Assembly (NCBI RefSeq): GCF_913774235.1
Contig: NZ_CAJYDW010000012.1
Coordinates: 744,001-808,000, forward strand
DNA: 64,000 bases
Direction of reading: 5' to 3'
DNA from: an uncultured Pseudomonas sp.
Lineage (GTDB): Bacteria; Pseudomonadota; Gammaproteobacteria; Pseudomonadales; Pseudomonadaceae
Positions 18,179 through 27,850 of the stretch are shown here, one piece after another. Each line of letters begins with the position of its first letter. Positions within the stretch are counted from its first letter, which is position 1. The notes beneath the pieces were generated by a model. It did no database searches, was not told the origin of the DNA, and worked only from the letters and a program-made list of their open reading frames with translations. A program made the position numbers and the translations under genes.

Positions 18179-19300
18179 GTGCAGCACGCGGTCATCAGCG
18201 GTAGTGGGCTCTATACGCCGCCCGAAAGCATCTCCAACGACGAACTGGTTGCCTCCTTCAACCAGTGGGCTGGCCAGTGGAATGCCGAGCATGCCGAAGC
18301 CATCGCCCAGGGCACCCTGGCCCCCCAGCCGGAGTCCAGCGCCGCCTTCATCGAGAAGGCCTCCGGCATCCGCAGTCGCCACGTGGTCGACAAGGCCGGC
18401 ATCCTCGACCCGGCACGCATGGTGCCGCGCATCCCCGAGCGCAGCAACGACGAGCCTTCGATCCTCTGCGAGATGGGCGTCGCCGCGGCCCGCGAGGCCC
18501 TGGCGCGTGCCGGGCGGACCGCTGCCGACATCGATGGCGTCATCGTCGCCTGTTCCAACCTGCAGCGTCCCTATCCGGCGGTCGCCATCGAGGTCCAGGC
18601 TGCGTTGGGTATCCAGGGCTACGGCTTCGACATGAACGTCGCCTGTTCCTCGGCGACCTTCGGCCTGCAGACCGCCGCCAACGCCGTGCAACTGGGCCAG
18701 GCGCGGGCGGTGCTGGTGATAGATCCGGAAATCTGCACCGGCCACCTGAATTTCCGCGACCGCGACAGTCACTTCATCTTCGGCGACGCCGCCACCGCCC
18801 TGGTGGTGGAGCGCGCCGGCCAGGCGACCTCGGCGCACCGCTTCGAGATCCTCGGCACGCGCCTCTTCACCCAGTTCTCCAACAACATCCGCAACAACTT
18901 CGGTTTCCTCAACCGGGCGGCGGAGGAGGGCATGAGCAACCCGGACAAGCTGTTCGTCCAGGAAGGCCGCAAGGTGTTCAAGGAAGTCTGCCCGCTGGTG
19001 GCTGAGTTGATCGCCAATCACCTGGCCGAACTGGACATTCCGGTTGAGCGGGTCTCGCGCTTCTGGCTGCACCAGGCCAACCTGGCGATGAACCACCTGA
19101 TCGTCAAACGTCTGCTGGGGCGCGAGCCCGAGGCCGGCGAGGCACCGGTGATTCTGGATACCTACGGCAATACCAGCTCGGCCGGTTCGGTCATCGCGCT
19201 GCATCTGCATCATGAAGACCTGGCCAGCGGTAGCCTGGGGGTGCTCAGTTCCTTCGGCGCCGGTTACTCCATCGGCAGCGTGGTGCTGCGCAAGGTCTGA
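18179..19300 (+). CDS. Beta-ketoacyl-ACP synthase III family enzyme
   Basis: FabH-like condensing enzyme of 373 residues, longer than E. coli FabH (317). The catalytic triad is C156 in [11 protein letters not shown]298 in [11 protein letters not shown] and N331 in YGNTSSAGS. It starts with GTG, preceded by AGAGG. Size and sequence style resemble the second KAS III of P. aeruginosa (PA3286), reported to condense octanoyl-CoA with malonyl-ACP to bypass early fatty acid synthesis; that assignment is inference. It stands alone, 72 bp after the TRAP gene, and is followed by a hairpin. Confidence 0.92.
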   Translation: MQHAVISGSGLYTPPESISNDELVASFNQWAGQWNAEHAEAIAQGTLAPQPESSAAFIEKASGIRSRHVVDKAGILDPARMVPRIPERSNDEPSILCEMGVAAAREALARAGRTAADIDGVIVACSNLQRPYPAVAIEVQAALGIQGYGFDMNVACSSATFGLQTAANAVQLGQARAVLVIDPEICTGHLNFRDRDSHFIFGDAATALVVERAGQATSAHRFEILGTRLFTQFSNNIRNNFGFLNRAAEEGMSNPDKLFVQEGRKVFKEVCPLVAELIANHLAELDIPVERVSRFWLHQANLAMNHLIVKRLLGREPEAGEAPVILDTYGNTSSAGSVIALHLHHEDLASGSLGVLSSFGAGYSIGSVVLRKV

Positions 19301-19312
19301 TCGGCGGCAGGA

Positions 19313-19349
19313 GTCTTCCCTGGCCGACCGTTGTCGGACCTGGGAAGAC
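19313..19349 (+). repeat. Bulged hairpin between KAS III and ParB-like genes
   Basis: GTCTTCCC at 19313-19320 pairs perfectly with GGGAAGAC at 19342-19349, and an inner CCGAC/GTCGG stem closes on a CGTT loop. No T run follows. It lies just upstream of the ribosome-binding site at about 19364, so it could be a weak terminator or a processing site. Confidence 0.5.
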
Positions 19350-19373
19350 GTCTGCGAGAAATAGGGAGGCCAC

Positions 19374-20252
19374 GTGCAGCCAGGACACCTGCTTAGGGTA
19401 CAGCTGCGACAGCTGCGCCCCACCCAGCCCGCCATCGGTCACGACCAGGTGCTTTATAAGCTCGGCAAGTACGCCAGCGACCGGCGCAAGCTGTTCGACG
19501 ACTACTGCGAAGCCAACGGCCAGCATCTGAGCGGTGGCTTCCAGCCCGCCACCACCCTGCGCTCGGCGGACGACAGCCTGGGTGCCCGGCCTCCCGGCAG
19601 TTATCCCGACGAGATGAAGACCGTCGTCATCGGGCCGGGGCAGCAGCCCTATCTCACCGATGGCCATCACACCTTTTCCGCCTTCTGGGAGCAGCCCGGG
19701 GGTGGTCCCGACACCTGGGTCTGGGTGCGGGTGACCGATGACTTCAGCCAGAGCGCCAGCCCGGCGGAGTTCTGGATTCGCCTGCTCGACGAGCGCAAGG
19801 CCTGGCTTAAGGACCTCCAGGGCCGGCCGATCCTCCCCGAGCAGTTGCCCCTGTCCCTCGGCTTGAACGCCATGGCGAACGATCCCTACCGGGCCCTGGT
19901 GTATTTCACCCGGCAGATCGGCTACGACAAACCGCGCACGCCTGACGGCCGGGTCCTGCCCTCGGAGTTCCTCGAGTTCTATTGGGCCGAGTGGCTGCGC
20001 ATGCTGCTGCCGCTACAGGATGACGACCTGAACGACCGCAAGAGCTACGCCAAAGCCGTGGAGCAGGCCGCCAGACTGATGGTGGCCAATCCCGGTATGG
20101 TGATCGGCAGCTCGGGACGTACGGCGCTGGAAATGGGTGCCTATCGCGCCCTGGACAAGAAGGTTCTGCGCAAGCTGTCAGCCAGCGATGGCAAGTTCGC
20201 CTATCTGTTGGCGGCACGCGCCCAACGCGCGGCCCTGTCCCGGGCGATTTGA
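19374..20252 (+). CDS. ParB-like nuclease-domain protein (ParBc_2 type)
   Basis: A 292-residue soluble protein starting with GTG, preceded by GGGAGG. The N-terminal half resembles the ParBc_2 (PF08857) family, with VRLRQLRPTQPAIGHDQV-like opening residues and the signature YLTDGHHTFSAFW near 100. The C-terminal half is helical with no recognised domain. No parA, partition site or plasmid gene is nearby, so chromosome partitioning is unlikely. Members of this family occur as stand-alone proteins, function unknown. It lies directly before the tRNA operon. Confidence 0.75.
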   Translation: MQPGHLLRVQLRQLRPTQPAIGHDQVLYKLGKYASDRRKLFDDYCEANGQHLSGGFQPATTLRSADDSLGARPPGSYPDEMKTVVIGPGQQPYLTDGHHTFSAFWEQPGGGPDTWVWVRVTDDFSQSASPAEFWIRLLDERKAWLKDLQGRPILPEQLPLSLGLNAMANDPYRALVYFTRQIGYDKPRTPDGRVLPSEFLEFYWAEWLRMLLPLQDDDLNDRKSYAKAVEQAARLMVANPGMVIGSSGRTALEMGAYRALDKKVLRKLSASDGKFAYLLAARAQRAALSRAI

Positions 20253-20303
20253 CCGGAGCAGGGCATAAGTGTCTGTTACTAGCAGCTTTTTTGCTTTTTG
20301 GTG

Positions 20304-20332
20304 TTGACAGTGAGGACGAGGCCTCTTAACAT
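20304..20332 (+). promoter_or_regulatory. Sigma-70 promoter of the tRNA operon
   Basis: A consensus -35 box TTGACA at 20304-20309 is separated by 17 bp from TAACAT at 20327-20332. Transcription should start near 20339. The GC-rich stretch just after the -10 (GCGCCCCG) is the type of discriminator found in stringently controlled stable RNA promoters. Confidence 0.85.
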
Positions 20333-20351
20333 GCGCCCCGTCCTGACCGAC

Positions 20352-20427
<76 letters not shown>

Positions 20428-20468
20428 AATTTCGGTTTCGCCTGCGGGGGAAATCGGTAGAAGGTTTC

Positions 20469-20544
20469 GTCCCCTTCGTCTAGTGGCCTAGGACACCGCC
20501 CTTTCACGGCGGTAACAGGGGTTCGAGTCCCCTAGGGGACGCCA
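20469..20544 (+). tRNA. tRNA-Glu (anticodon TTC)
   Basis: Seventy-six bases including CCA. Acceptor GTCCCCT pairs with AGGGGAC, the anticodon arm ccgcc-CTTTCAC-ggcgg carries TTC, and the T-loop is GGTTCGAGTCC. It follows tRNA-Ala by 41 bp and precedes a terminator. Confidence 0.96.
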
Positions 20545-20555
20545 CACTCGAAGGA

Positions 20556-20579
20556 AACCGCCTCACGGCGGTTTTTTTT
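20556..20579 (+). terminator. Intrinsic terminator of the tRNA operon
   Basis: AACCGCC at 20556-20562 pairs with GGCGGTT at 20567-20573 over a TCAC loop, followed by an unbroken T run to 20579. Confidence 0.92.
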
Positions 20580-20678
20580 CGTCCGCACGAAAGCCAGTCG
20601 TCAGGGTCTTTCCCAGATGCCCATCGCGGCGCTCAACTGTGTTAGACCTGTACGTCGAGTCCAAGCGAGGGGAGTGGG

Positions 20679-21821
20679 ATGATCGTCGAGTATCTGCACA
20701 GCCTGGCCCAATTGCCCGCGGACCAGTGGAACGCGCTGCTGGCGGACGACCAGCCGTTTTTACGCCATGAGTTCCTCGCCACCCTGGAAGACAGCGGTAG
20801 CCTCGGCAAGGGTACCGGCTGGCAGCCGGCGCACCAGATCCTCAAGGACGCCGAGGGACAGCTGCTGGCCGCGATGCCGGCTTATCTCAAGCTGCACTCC
20901 TATGGCGAATACGTCTTCGACTGGGCCTGGGCGGATGCCTGCCGCCGCGCCGGGATCGACTACTATCCCAAGCTGCTGGCTGCCGTGCCCTTCTCGCCGG
21001 TGCAGGGCGCGCGCCTGCTGGGTGAGCCGGCCGCCTGTGCGACCCTGCTCGACGCCACCACGGGCAGCCTGGCCGGTCTGGAGCTGTCCAGCCTGCACGT
21101 CAACTTCACCGATCCCAAGGCCGACGACCTGCTCCGGAATCGCGAGGGCTGGCTGGCGCGTATCGGCTGTCAGTTTCACTGGCACAACCGCGGCTACCGG
21201 GACTACGCCGATTTCCTCGCGGCCCTGACCTCGCGCAAGCGCAAGCAACTGCGCAAGGAGCGCGATCAGGTGGCCGGCCTCGGCGTGAATTTCGATTGGC
21301 GCACGGGGAGCGAGTTGAGCGAAGCGGAGTGGAATTTCGTCTATGCCTGCTACGCCAATACCTACGAGGTGCGCGGCCAGGATCCCTACCTGACGCGGGC
21401 CTTCTTCAGCCTGCTGGCCGAGCGCCTGCCCCAGGCCATCCGCGTGGTGCTCGTCCACCAAGGCAATCGGCCCGTGGCCATGGCCTTCTATCTCAAGGAT
21501 GAAACGACCCTCTACGGCCGCTACTGGGGCTGCCTACAGGAGTTCGACTGCCTTCATTTCGAGACCTGCTTCTACCAGGGTATCGAGTACGCCATCGCCG
21601 AAGGGCTGCAGCGCTTCGACGCCGGGGCCCAGGGCGAGCACAAGCTGATTCGCGGCTTCGAGCCGACCCTCACCCACTCCTGGCACTACCTGGTGCATCC
21701 GGGCCTGCGAGAGGCGGTGGCGGACTTTCTCGACCAGGAGCGCGCCGGGGTCCGTGCCTATGCGCGCCAAGCTGCCGAGGCGTTGCCCTATCGCCAGGAG
21801 GACGGTACCGCGCGATGCTGA
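20679..21821 (+). CDS. FemAB/GNAT-fold 'peptidogalycan' family protein (DUF482)
   Basis: A 380-residue soluble protein resembling the Peptidogalycan_biosyn (PF04339, DUF482) family, related to GNAT and FemAB acyltransferases. Recognisable parts are [17 protein letters not shown] near 27, the FDWAWADA region near 84, [12 protein letters not shown] near 188 and the closing [17 protein letters not shown] near 310. The family is presumed to transfer acyl or aminoacyl groups, but substrates are unknown. It has GGGGAGTGGG upstream of the ATG. Its end overlaps ynfA by 7 bp, so the two are translated from one message. Confidence 0.87.
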   Translation: MIVEYLHSLAQLPADQWNALLADDQPFLRHEFLATLEDSGSLGKGTGWQPAHQILKDAEGQLLAAMPAYLKLHSYGEYVFDWAWADACRRAGIDYYPKLLAAVPFSPVQGARLLGEPAACATLLDATTGSLAGLELSSLHVNFTDPKADDLLRNREGWLARIGCQFHWHNRGYRDYADFLAALTSRKRKQLRKERDQVAGLGVNFDWRTGSELSEAEWNFVYACYANTYEVRGQDPYLTRAFFSLLAERLPQAIRVVLVHQGNRPVAMAFYLKDETTLYGRYWGCLQEFDCLHFETCFYQGIEYAIAEGLQRFDAGAQGEHKLIRGFEPTLTHSWHYLVHPGLREAVADFLDQERAGVRAYARQAAEALPYRQEDGTARC

Positions 21822-22144
21822 ACTACCTCTGGTTTCTACTGGCAGCGCTGTTCGAGATCGCCGGCTGCTACGCCTTCTGGCTCTGGCTGCGGCTGGATCG
21901 CAGCCCCTGGTGGATAGCCCCGGGACTGGCCAGCCTGGTGCTCTTCGCGTTGTTGCTCACGCGGATCGAGGCAGCCTACGCGGGGCGGGCCTATGCCGCC
22001 TACGGCGGTATCTATGTCGTGGCGTCCCTGGGTTGGCTGGCACTGGTCGAACGCACCCGGCCGACCTGGACGGACCTGGCCGGAGGGCTGCTGTGCGTGG
22101 CGGGAGCCTTGGTGATCCTGTTGGTGCCGCGCGCTACCACCTGA
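21815..22144 (+). CDS. ynfA: YnfA family inner membrane protein (UPF0060)
   Basis: A 109-residue protein with four predicted membrane helices (about 5-24, 30-49, 58-77, 86-106), the size and layout of UPF0060/YnfA. Conserved features are [17 protein letters not shown] at the N-terminus and [11 protein letters not shown] near 62. The family resembles small multidrug resistance transporters in fold; its transport role is not settled. It overlaps the preceding gene by 7 bp. Confidence 0.93.
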   Translation: MLNYLWFLLAALFEIAGCYAFWLWLRLDRSPWWIAPGLASLVLFALLLTRIEAAYAGRAYAAYGGIYVVASLGWLALVERTRPTWTDLAGGLLCVAGALVILLVPRATT

Positions 22145-22164
22145 TAGCTGCTCGAGACGAGCGC

Positions 22165-22689
22165 TTATCGCTCCAGGCCTTCGCGATGATAGAAGGCATC
22201 GAGCTCGGCAGGCCCCAACGCCAGGCGCGGCAGCTCCAGGCTGGCGTACAACTGGCGGTAGCGCTGTCGGTTGGTCCGGGCGGTGCCGACGATGTACTGC
22301 AGCATCTGCCATTTGACGCTGTCCCGGCCACCTTCCAGGGCGCCACACCTGTCCTGGTCGAACCAGCAACGCCTTAGATAGCGCAGCAGGCTGAGCGGGG
22401 TCGGAGCGTCCAGCAGGATCAGGCCGGTGGCCTGCGCCAAGCGTTGCGGCAGGCAGCTGCTGTAGTTACCGTCCAGGACCCAGCGTGGCGCCTGGATGGC
22501 GGCGTCGTGCAAGGCGATGAACTCCACCGTCGGCCGTGGTTGCCAGTCGGTATTGGGCAGGTGGTAAAGCTGATCGAGATGTACCACCGGCAGGTCGCGC
22601 GCCCGGCCTATGGCGTCGGCCAGGGTGGATTTGCCACTGTTGGAAGGCCCCAGGATGCATAACCGAGGGCCGAGGTCGTCTAGGCGCAT
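22165..22689 (-). CDS. P-loop NTPase, adenylate-kinase-like (FlaR type)
   Basis: Small nucleotide-binding protein of 174 residues with Walker A GPSNSGKST at about 14-22 and a later LDQLYHLPNTDW and WVLDGNYSS, typical of the topology modulation (FlaR) or adenylate-kinase-like group. The Walker B region is LILLDAP near 91. The real substrate of this group is not known. It lies between ynfA and yheU, convergent with ynfA and 47 bp downstream of yheU on the same strand. Confidence 0.82.
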   Translation of the reverse strand: MRLDDLGPRLCILGPSNSGKSTLADAIGRARDLPVVHLDQLYHLPNTDWQPRPTVEFIALHDAAIQAPRWVLDGNYSSCLPQRLAQATGLILLDAPTPLSLLRYLRRCWFDQDRCGALEGGRDSVKWQMLQYIVGTARTNRQRYRQLYASLELPRLALGPAELDAFYHREGLER

Positions 22690-22736
22690 AGGGGGCTGCT
22701 GGCTGGAAAGGCCAGCAAGCTTGCCGGAGGGGCGGT

Positions 22737-22967
22737 TTAGTCGTCCAGCAGTTCGCGCGGCACGTCGCGGCGCAGCACCAACTGGCAGAGGGTGCTGTCC
22801 GGATCGAAGAGGATCACGGCCTCGCCGGTTTCCAATGCCCGACGGGCACGCTGGGTGCGGGTCGCCAAGGGCGTATCGTCACCGTTATCGGTGCCGTCGC
22901 GGGTGACGAAGTCTTCCAGCAGATTGTCGAGGGTGGCGGCGGCGAGCTGGTCGTGGGGAATGATCAT
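22737..22967 (-). CDS. yheU: YheU family protein (UPF0270)
   Basis: A 76-residue protein that matches UPF0270/YheU: MIIP-x-x-QL, TLDNLLEDFVTRDGTD near 12 and LETGEAVILFDP near 46. Function is unknown. It is separated from the NAGGN operon upstream by a terminator, so it has its own transcript or depends on read-through. Confidence 0.9.
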   Translation of the reverse strand: MIIPHDQLAAATLDNLLEDFVTRDGTDNGDDTPLATRTQRARRALETGEAVILFDPDSTLCQLVLRRDVPRELLDD

Positions 22968-22980
22968 TGGGAACTGCCTG

Positions 22981-23010
22981 AAAAAAGGCGCCCAGGATAC
23001 CCCAGGCGCC
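22981..23010 (-). terminator. Terminator of the NAGGN operon
   Basis: GGCGCC at 23005-23010 and GGCGCC at 22987-22992 pair when read on the minus strand, followed by six T residues (22986-22981). It lies 11 bp after the M42 peptidase stop. Confidence 0.75.
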
Positions 23011-23021
23011 GTACTCGAACG

Positions 23022-24209
23022 CTACTTGCTGCCGTCGCCGACGACCTCTTCCAGCGGCGGCAGCTGCGTCTGGTTGTCTAGGTGGGTGTCTTCCGGCAGC
23101 AACTGGTGGCCGAAGCGCTCCAGGGAGCTATCGGCGGGCTGGGCATCGCTGTCGAACACCGGCGGGCTGAGGATGTAGCCGGTCAGCAGCTGGCTGAGTG
23201 CGGCCAGGCTGAGGATATGGGTGCGCTCGTAGCCATGGGTCGCATCGCAGCCGAAGGCCAGCAGGGCGACCCTTACGTCCTGCCCGGAGCTGATCGCCGA
23301 GTGGGCATCGCTGTAGTAGTAGCGGAACAGGTCGCGCCGTACCGGGATGTCGTTGCGCTCGGCCAGCCGCAGCAGGTGCCGCGACAGGTGATAGTCATAG
23401 GGGCCCGCCGAATCCTGCATGGCCACGCTGACGCGGTGCTCGTCGGAACGTTGCCCCGGTGCCACCGGGGCGATGTCGATGCCGACGAATTCGCTGACGT
23501 CCCAGGGCAGGGCACCCGCCGCACCCGAGCCGACTTCCTCGGTGATGGTGAACAGCGGATGGCAGTCGATCGGTGGCGTCTGGCCAGATTCCTTGAGCAT
23601 CTTCAATGCGGTGAGCAGGGCCGCGACACCGGCCTTGTCGTCGAGATGGCGCGAGCTGATATAGCCGCTGTCGGTGAATTCCGGCAGGGGATCGAAGGCG
23701 ACGAAATCGCCGATCTGCACGCCCAGTTGCTCCGTCTCGTGGCGACTCTTGGTCACGGCGTCCAGTCGTAGTTCGATGTGGTCCCAGCTCACCGGCATCT
23801 TGTCGATCTCGGTGTTGAAGGCATGCCCGGACGCCAGTAGCGGCAGCACACTACCCCTCAGGGTGCCATCGTCGGTGAACAGGCTGACGCGGCTGCCTTC
23901 GGCGAAGCGACTCGACCAGTGGCCGACCGCGGCCAGGCCCAGGCGGCCGTTGTCCTTGATCTCGCGCACGATGGCACCGATGGTGTCCAAGTGCGCGGAG
24001 ACCGCGCGATCCGGACTTTCCTTGTGGCCCTTGAGGGTGGCGCGGATGGTGCCGCGGCGGGTCAGCTCGAAGGGGATGTCGAGTTCGTTGAGCCGCTCGG
24101 CGACGTACATGACGATGGTGTCGGTGAAGCCGGTGGGACTGGGGATCGCCAGCATGTCCAGCAGGACCTTGCGCAGGTAATCCAGATCTGGTTCGGGTAG
24201 TTGGGTCAT
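23022..24209 (-). CDS. NAGGN-system M42-family peptidase
   Basis: A 395-residue binuclear metallopeptidase-fold protein, third gene of the NAGGN osmolyte operon. Metal-site regions are SAHLDTIGAI near 69, HLDDKAGVAAL near 190, the catalytic EEVGSGAAG near 224 and a late HGYERTH. Peptidases of this type are a constant companion of the NAGGN biosynthetic genes, but what they cleave is not established; breakdown of the dipeptide osmolyte would be logical and is only inference. Its start overlaps ngg by 4 bp (ATGA). Confidence 0.93.
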   Translation of the reverse strand: MTQLPEPDLDYLRKVLLDMLAIPSPTGFTDTIVMYVAERLNELDIPFELTRRGTIRATLKGHKESPDRAVSAHLDTIGAIVREIKDNGRLGLAAVGHWSSRFAEGSRVSLFTDDGTLRGSVLPLLASGHAFNTEIDKMPVSWDHIELRLDAVTKSRHETEQLGVQIGDFVAFDPLPEFTDSGYISSRHLDDKAGVAALLTALKMLKESGQTPPIDCHPLFTITEEVGSGAAGALPWDVSEFVGIDIAPVAPGQRSDEHRVSVAMQDSAGPYDYHLSRHLLRLAERNDIPVRRDLFRYYYSDAHSAISSGQDVRVALLAFGCDATHGYERTHILSLAALSQLLTGYILSPPVFDSDAQPADSSLERFGHQLLPEDTHLDNQTQLPPLEEVVGDGSK

Positions 24210-25945
24210 AGCGGAACCTCCCGGGACAGCGGGAACAGCAGGTCGATGAAGCGTTCGGCGGTGGGGCGCGGTTCGTGGTTGGCCAGGCCCGGTCTTTCGT
24301 TGGCTTCAATGATGACGTAGTCGGGCGAGTCAGCGGCGGGGACCAGCAGGTCCATGCCGGTGACCGGGATATCCAGTGCCCGGGCCGCCTGAATGGCGGC
24401 GTCGGCCAGCACCGGATGGAGACTGTCGGTGACGTCTTCGAGGATGCCGCCGGTGTGCAGGTTGGCGGTCTTGCGTACCGCCAGGTGGGTCCCGGTGGGT
24501 AGCACGCTGTCCCAATCATGGCCGGCGCCGCGGATGGCCCGCTCGGTTTCCTCGTCCATGGGGATGCGCGACTCGCCGCCGGTGGCGGCCTGGCGCCGGC
24601 GACTCTGGGCTTCGATCAATTCTCTGACGCTGTGCTGGCCGTCACCGACGATTTCCGCCGGCCGGCGGATGGCCGCGGCCACTACCTCGTGGCCGATCAC
24701 CACCACGCGCAGGTCGAGGCCTTGGTGGAAGCTCTCCAGCAATACACGATCATCGTAGCGACGAGCCGCCTGGATGGCGGCGGCGAGGTGCTCGGCGTCA
24801 CGAATATCCACGGCCACGCCCTTGCCTTGCTCGCCGTTGACCGGCTTGACCACCAGGGCGCCATGCTTCTCCAGGAAGGCGGCGTTCTCGTCGTCAGTGC
24901 CTGCCAGCCGTTGCTCCGGCACCCGCAGCCCGGCACGGGCCAGGGTGCGACTGGTCAGCACCTTGTCGGCGCAGAGGGTCATGGTAACGGCAGAGGTGAG
25001 GTCGGTGAGGGATTCGCGGCAGCGGATGCGCCGGTTGCCCTGGATAAGGGTGAAGAGGCCGCCTTCGGCGTCGTCCACCTGGACTTCTATGCCGCGTCTC
25101 AGGGCTTCGTCGACAATGATCCGGGCGTAGGGATTGAGATCGGCGCCCGGGCCGGGGCCGAGGAACAGCGTCTGGTTGATGCCGTTCTTGCACTTGATGG
25201 CGAAGGTCTGCAGCGGGCGGAAGCCCAGCTTGTCGTAGAGGCGCTTGGCCTGCTGGTTGTCGTGCAGCACCGACAGGTCCAGGTAGGCCAGGCCGCGACT
25301 GGCGTAGTGTTCGACCAGATGGCGGACCAGCGCCTCGCCGACGCCGGGACGACTGCAGTCCGGCGAGACCGCCAGGCACCAGAGCGAGGAGCCGCCGTCG
25401 GGGTCCTGGAAGGCCTTGACGTGATTCAGGCCCATCACCGAGCCGATGATGGCGCCACTGTCGTCGTCTTCCGCCAGCCAATAGACCGGGCCGCCCTTGT
25501 GCCGGGGCGTGAGGCGCTCGGTATCCACTGGCAGCATGTGGCGCTGTTGGTAGAGGCGGTTGATCTCGCTCCAGTCCTGTTCGGAGCAGGCACGGCGAAT
25601 ACGAAAGCCGCGGTAGATGCGGCGGGCGGGGCGATAGTCGCTGAACCAGAGGCGCAGCGTATCCGAAGGATCGAGGAACAGCTGCTGCGGCGCCTGGGCC
25701 AGCACCTGGTGCGGCGCCGCGACGTAGAGGGCGATGTCGCGCTCGCCCGGCGTTTCGGCCAGCAGCTCCTTGGCCAGGCTGGCGGGGTCGGGATAGGTGT
25801 GGCCCACCAGCAACCGGCCCCAGCCACAGTGCAGGCACAGCGGCTGGCAGTCGGGATGGTCGCCTTCCGCCAGGCGCGCCTGCAGACGTTCGTAGGAGGG
25901 TGTCTGGGCGCGCTGGAGGCGTTGGTTGTAGCTCGTGGCTTTCAT
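24206..25945 (-). CDS. ngg: N-acetylglutaminylglutamine synthetase
   Basis: A 579-residue two-domain enzyme that joins and acetylates two glutamines to make N-acetylglutaminylglutamine, precursor of the osmoprotectant amide. The N-terminal part contains a GNAT acetyltransferase domain (about 118-275, with CLAVSPDCSRPGVGEALVRH). The C-terminal part (about 290-579) is an ATP-grasp ligase, with GALVVKPVNGEQGKGVAVD near 370 and IIEANERPGLANH near 545. It starts 13 bp after asnO with GAGGG upstream and overlaps the peptidase gene by 4 bp. It is induced by salt in known systems; no regulator is visible here. Confidence 0.94.
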   Translation of the reverse strand: MKATSYNQRLQRAQTPSYERLQARLAEGDHPDCQPLCLHCGWGRLLVGHTYPDPASLAKELLAETPGERDIALYVAAPHQVLAQAPQQLFLDPSDTLRLWFSDYRPARRIYRGFRIRRACSEQDWSEINRLYQQRHMLPVDTERLTPRHKGGPVYWLAEDDDSGAIIGSVMGLNHVKAFQDPDGGSSLWCLAVSPDCSRPGVGEALVRHLVEHYASRGLAYLDLSVLHDNQQAKRLYDKLGFRPLQTFAIKCKNGINQTLFLGPGPGADLNPYARIIVDEALRRGIEVQVDDAEGGLFTLIQGNRRIRCRESLTDLTSAVTMTLCADKVLTSRTLARAGLRVPEQRLAGTDDENAAFLEKHGALVVKPVNGEQGKGVAVDIRDAEHLAAAIQAARRYDDRVLLESFHQGLDLRVVVIGHEVVAAAIRRPAEIVGDGQHSVRELIEAQSRRRQAATGGESRIPMDEETERAIRGAGHDWDSVLPTGTHLAVRKTANLHTGGILEDVTDSLHPVLADAAIQAARALDIPVTGMDLLVPAADSPDYVIIEANERPGLANHEPRPTAERFIDLLFPLSREVPL

Positions 25946-25958
25946 GCGTCTTGCACCC

Positions 25959-27731
25959 TCACAGTCCGTGTTCGCTCAGCCAGAGGTTGAGCGCCGCCAG
26001 TTGCCAGAGCTTGGAGCCACGCAGGGGCGTGATGCGATCCGCCGGATTGGTCAGCAGGCGATCGATCTCGGCGGTCTCGAACAGGCCGCGATCCTGGCTG
26101 GGGTCCAGCAGCAGTTCGCGGACCCAGGTGAGAGTATTGCCTTCCAGGTGCTTGAGGCCCGGCACCGGGAAATAGCCCTTGGGCCGGTCGATCACCTCAT
26201 GGGGAATGACCTTGCGCGCCGCCGCTTTCAGTACCTGCTTGCCGCCATCGCCCAGCTTGAACTCGGCGGGGATGCGTGCCGAGAGTTCGGCCAGGCGATA
26301 GTCGAGGAAGGGCACCCGGGCTTCCAGGCCCCAGGCCATGGTCATGTTGTCGACCCGCTTGACCGGGTCGTCCACCAGCATCACGGTGCTATCCAGACGC
26401 AAGGCCTTGTCGACTCCGGCACTTGCACCCGGCTTGGCGAAGTGCTGGCGGACGAAGGCTTCGGCAGCATCTTCCTCCAGGCGCACACCGGCCTGCACGG
26501 TAGCGGTGTACTGGGCGTAGTCCCGGTCGAAGAAGGCGGCACGATAGGCGGCGAAGGGATCGGCGGCGCCATGCACCTGGGGATACCAGTGGTAGCCGGC
26601 GAATAGCTCGTCCGCACCCTGGCCGCTCTGCACCACCTTGCAGTGCTTGGAGACCTCCCGCGACAGCAGGTAGAAGGCGATGCAGTCATGGCTCACCATG
26701 GGCTCGCTCATGGCGGAGAAGGCCCGCGGCAACTGCTGGATGATCTCGTCTTCGGCGATGCGCAGTTGGCGGTGGCGGGTACCGTAGTGATTGGCGATCA
26801 GGTCCGAGTACTGGAATTCATCGCCACGTTCGCCACCGGCATCTTCGAAGCCGATGGAGAAGGTCAGCAGGTCCTTGACGCCCGAGTCGTGCAGCAGGCC
26901 GACCAGCAGGCTGGAGTCAACACCGCCGGACAGCAGCACGCCCACTTCCCGCGCGGCCCGTTGACGAATCGCCACGGCATCCTTGAGGCCGTGCAGGACG
27001 CGCTCTGCCCAGTCATCCAGGGTGAAGCGGCGTTCGTCCTCGTGGGGACCGTAGTCCAGGTTCCACCAGGTTTCCTGCTGTTGCTTACCGGAGGCGTCGA
27101 AGGTCATCCAGGTCGCCGGTGGCAGCTTCTGCACCCCCTGCAGGATGGTACGCGGGGCCGGGACCACGGCATGGAAATTCAGGTAGTGGTTGAGGGCGAC
27201 CGGATCGATGCGGGTGTCGATATCTCCGGCCTCCAGTAGCGCCGGCAGGCTGGAGGCGAATCTCAGGCGCTGGTCGGTGAGCGACAGGTACAGCGGCTTG
27301 ATGCCCAGGCGGTCGCGGGCGATGAACAGCCGGCCGCTATCGCGCTCCCAGATGGCGAAGGCGAACATACCGTTGAGCTTGGGTAGCATGTCCTTGCCCC
27401 AGGCATGGTAGGCCTTGAGCAGGATCTCGGTATCGCCACCGGAATGGAAGCGATAACCCTTGGCTTCGAGCTCGCTGCGCAATTCCGGGTAGTTGTAGAT
27501 GGCGCCGTTGAACACCATGGCCAGGCCCAGTTCGGGCTCGATCATGGGTTGGCCCGAGGCTTCCGCCAGATCCATGATCTTCAGCCGCCGATGGCCCAGG
27601 GCGACCGGTCCCTGGCTGTGGAAGCCCCAGGCGTCGGGTCCACGCTGGTCCAGGCGATGGGTGATGCGCTCCACCGCGCTCAGGGCTGCGGGTTGATGAT
27701 CGAAACGAAGCTCTCCGGCGATGCCGCACAT
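25959..27731 (-). CDS. asnO: N-acetylglutaminylglutamine amidotransferase
   Basis: A 590-residue asparagine-synthetase-like enzyme that converts N-acetylglutaminylglutamine to its amide (NAGGN), an osmoprotectant. The class II glutaminase domain begins with C2 (MCGIAGE), and the synthetase domain has the PP-loop [11 protein letters not shown] near 264. Class B asparagine synthetases have similar length, but the neighbours settle the identity. It is the first gene of asnO-ngg-peptidase. Its leader contains two strong inverted repeats (27756-27800 and 27851-27914). Confidence 0.94.
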   Translation of the reverse strand: MCGIAGELRFDHQPAALSAVERITHRLDQRGPDAWGFHSQGPVALGHRRLKIMDLAEASGQPMIEPELGLAMVFNGAIYNYPELRSELEAKGYRFHSGGDTEILLKAYHAWGKDMLPKLNGMFAFAIWERDSGRLFIARDRLGIKPLYLSLTDQRLRFASSLPALLEAGDIDTRIDPVALNHYLNFHAVVPAPRTILQGVQKLPPATWMTFDASGKQQQETWWNLDYGPHEDERRFTLDDWAERVLHGLKDAVAIRQRAAREVGVLLSGGVDSSLLVGLLHDSGVKDLLTFSIGFEDAGGERGDEFQYSDLIANHYGTRHRQLRIAEDEIIQQLPRAFSAMSEPMVSHDCIAFYLLSREVSKHCKVVQSGQGADELFAGYHWYPQVHGAADPFAAYRAAFFDRDYAQYTATVQAGVRLEEDAAEAFVRQHFAKPGASAGVDKALRLDSTVMLVDDPVKRVDNMTMAWGLEARVPFLDYRLAELSARIPAEFKLGDGGKQVLKAAARKVIPHEVIDRPKGYFPVPGLKHLEGNTLTWVRELLLDPSQDRGLFETAEIDRLLTNPADRITPLRGSKLWQLAALNLWLSEHGL

Positions 27732-27755
27732 GGTTCTGTGCCTCTTGAATCCTTG

Positions 27756-27800
27756 GGATGCGGCGCATCGAGTCCAGTCCCGGACTCGGCGTGCGCATCC
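27756..27800. repeat. Hairpin in the asnO leader, proximal
   Basis: CGAGTCC at 27769-27775 pairs with GGACTCG at 27782-27788 over a 6-base loop, and an outer GGATGCG (27756-27762) pairs with CGCATCC (27794-27800). It begins 25 bp upstream of the asnO start. If transcribed it would form a long stem near the ribosome-binding site. Confidence 0.55.
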
Positions 27801-27850
27801 GATGCGTGTGGACTTCTCGTGATCCTTGAGAAGCCAATGCAGGGCTTTGG

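Noticed and set aside
17681-19435. A 584-residue minus-strand frame
   Set aside because: Antisense of the TRAP binding protein and KAS III genes; no start signal or family match.
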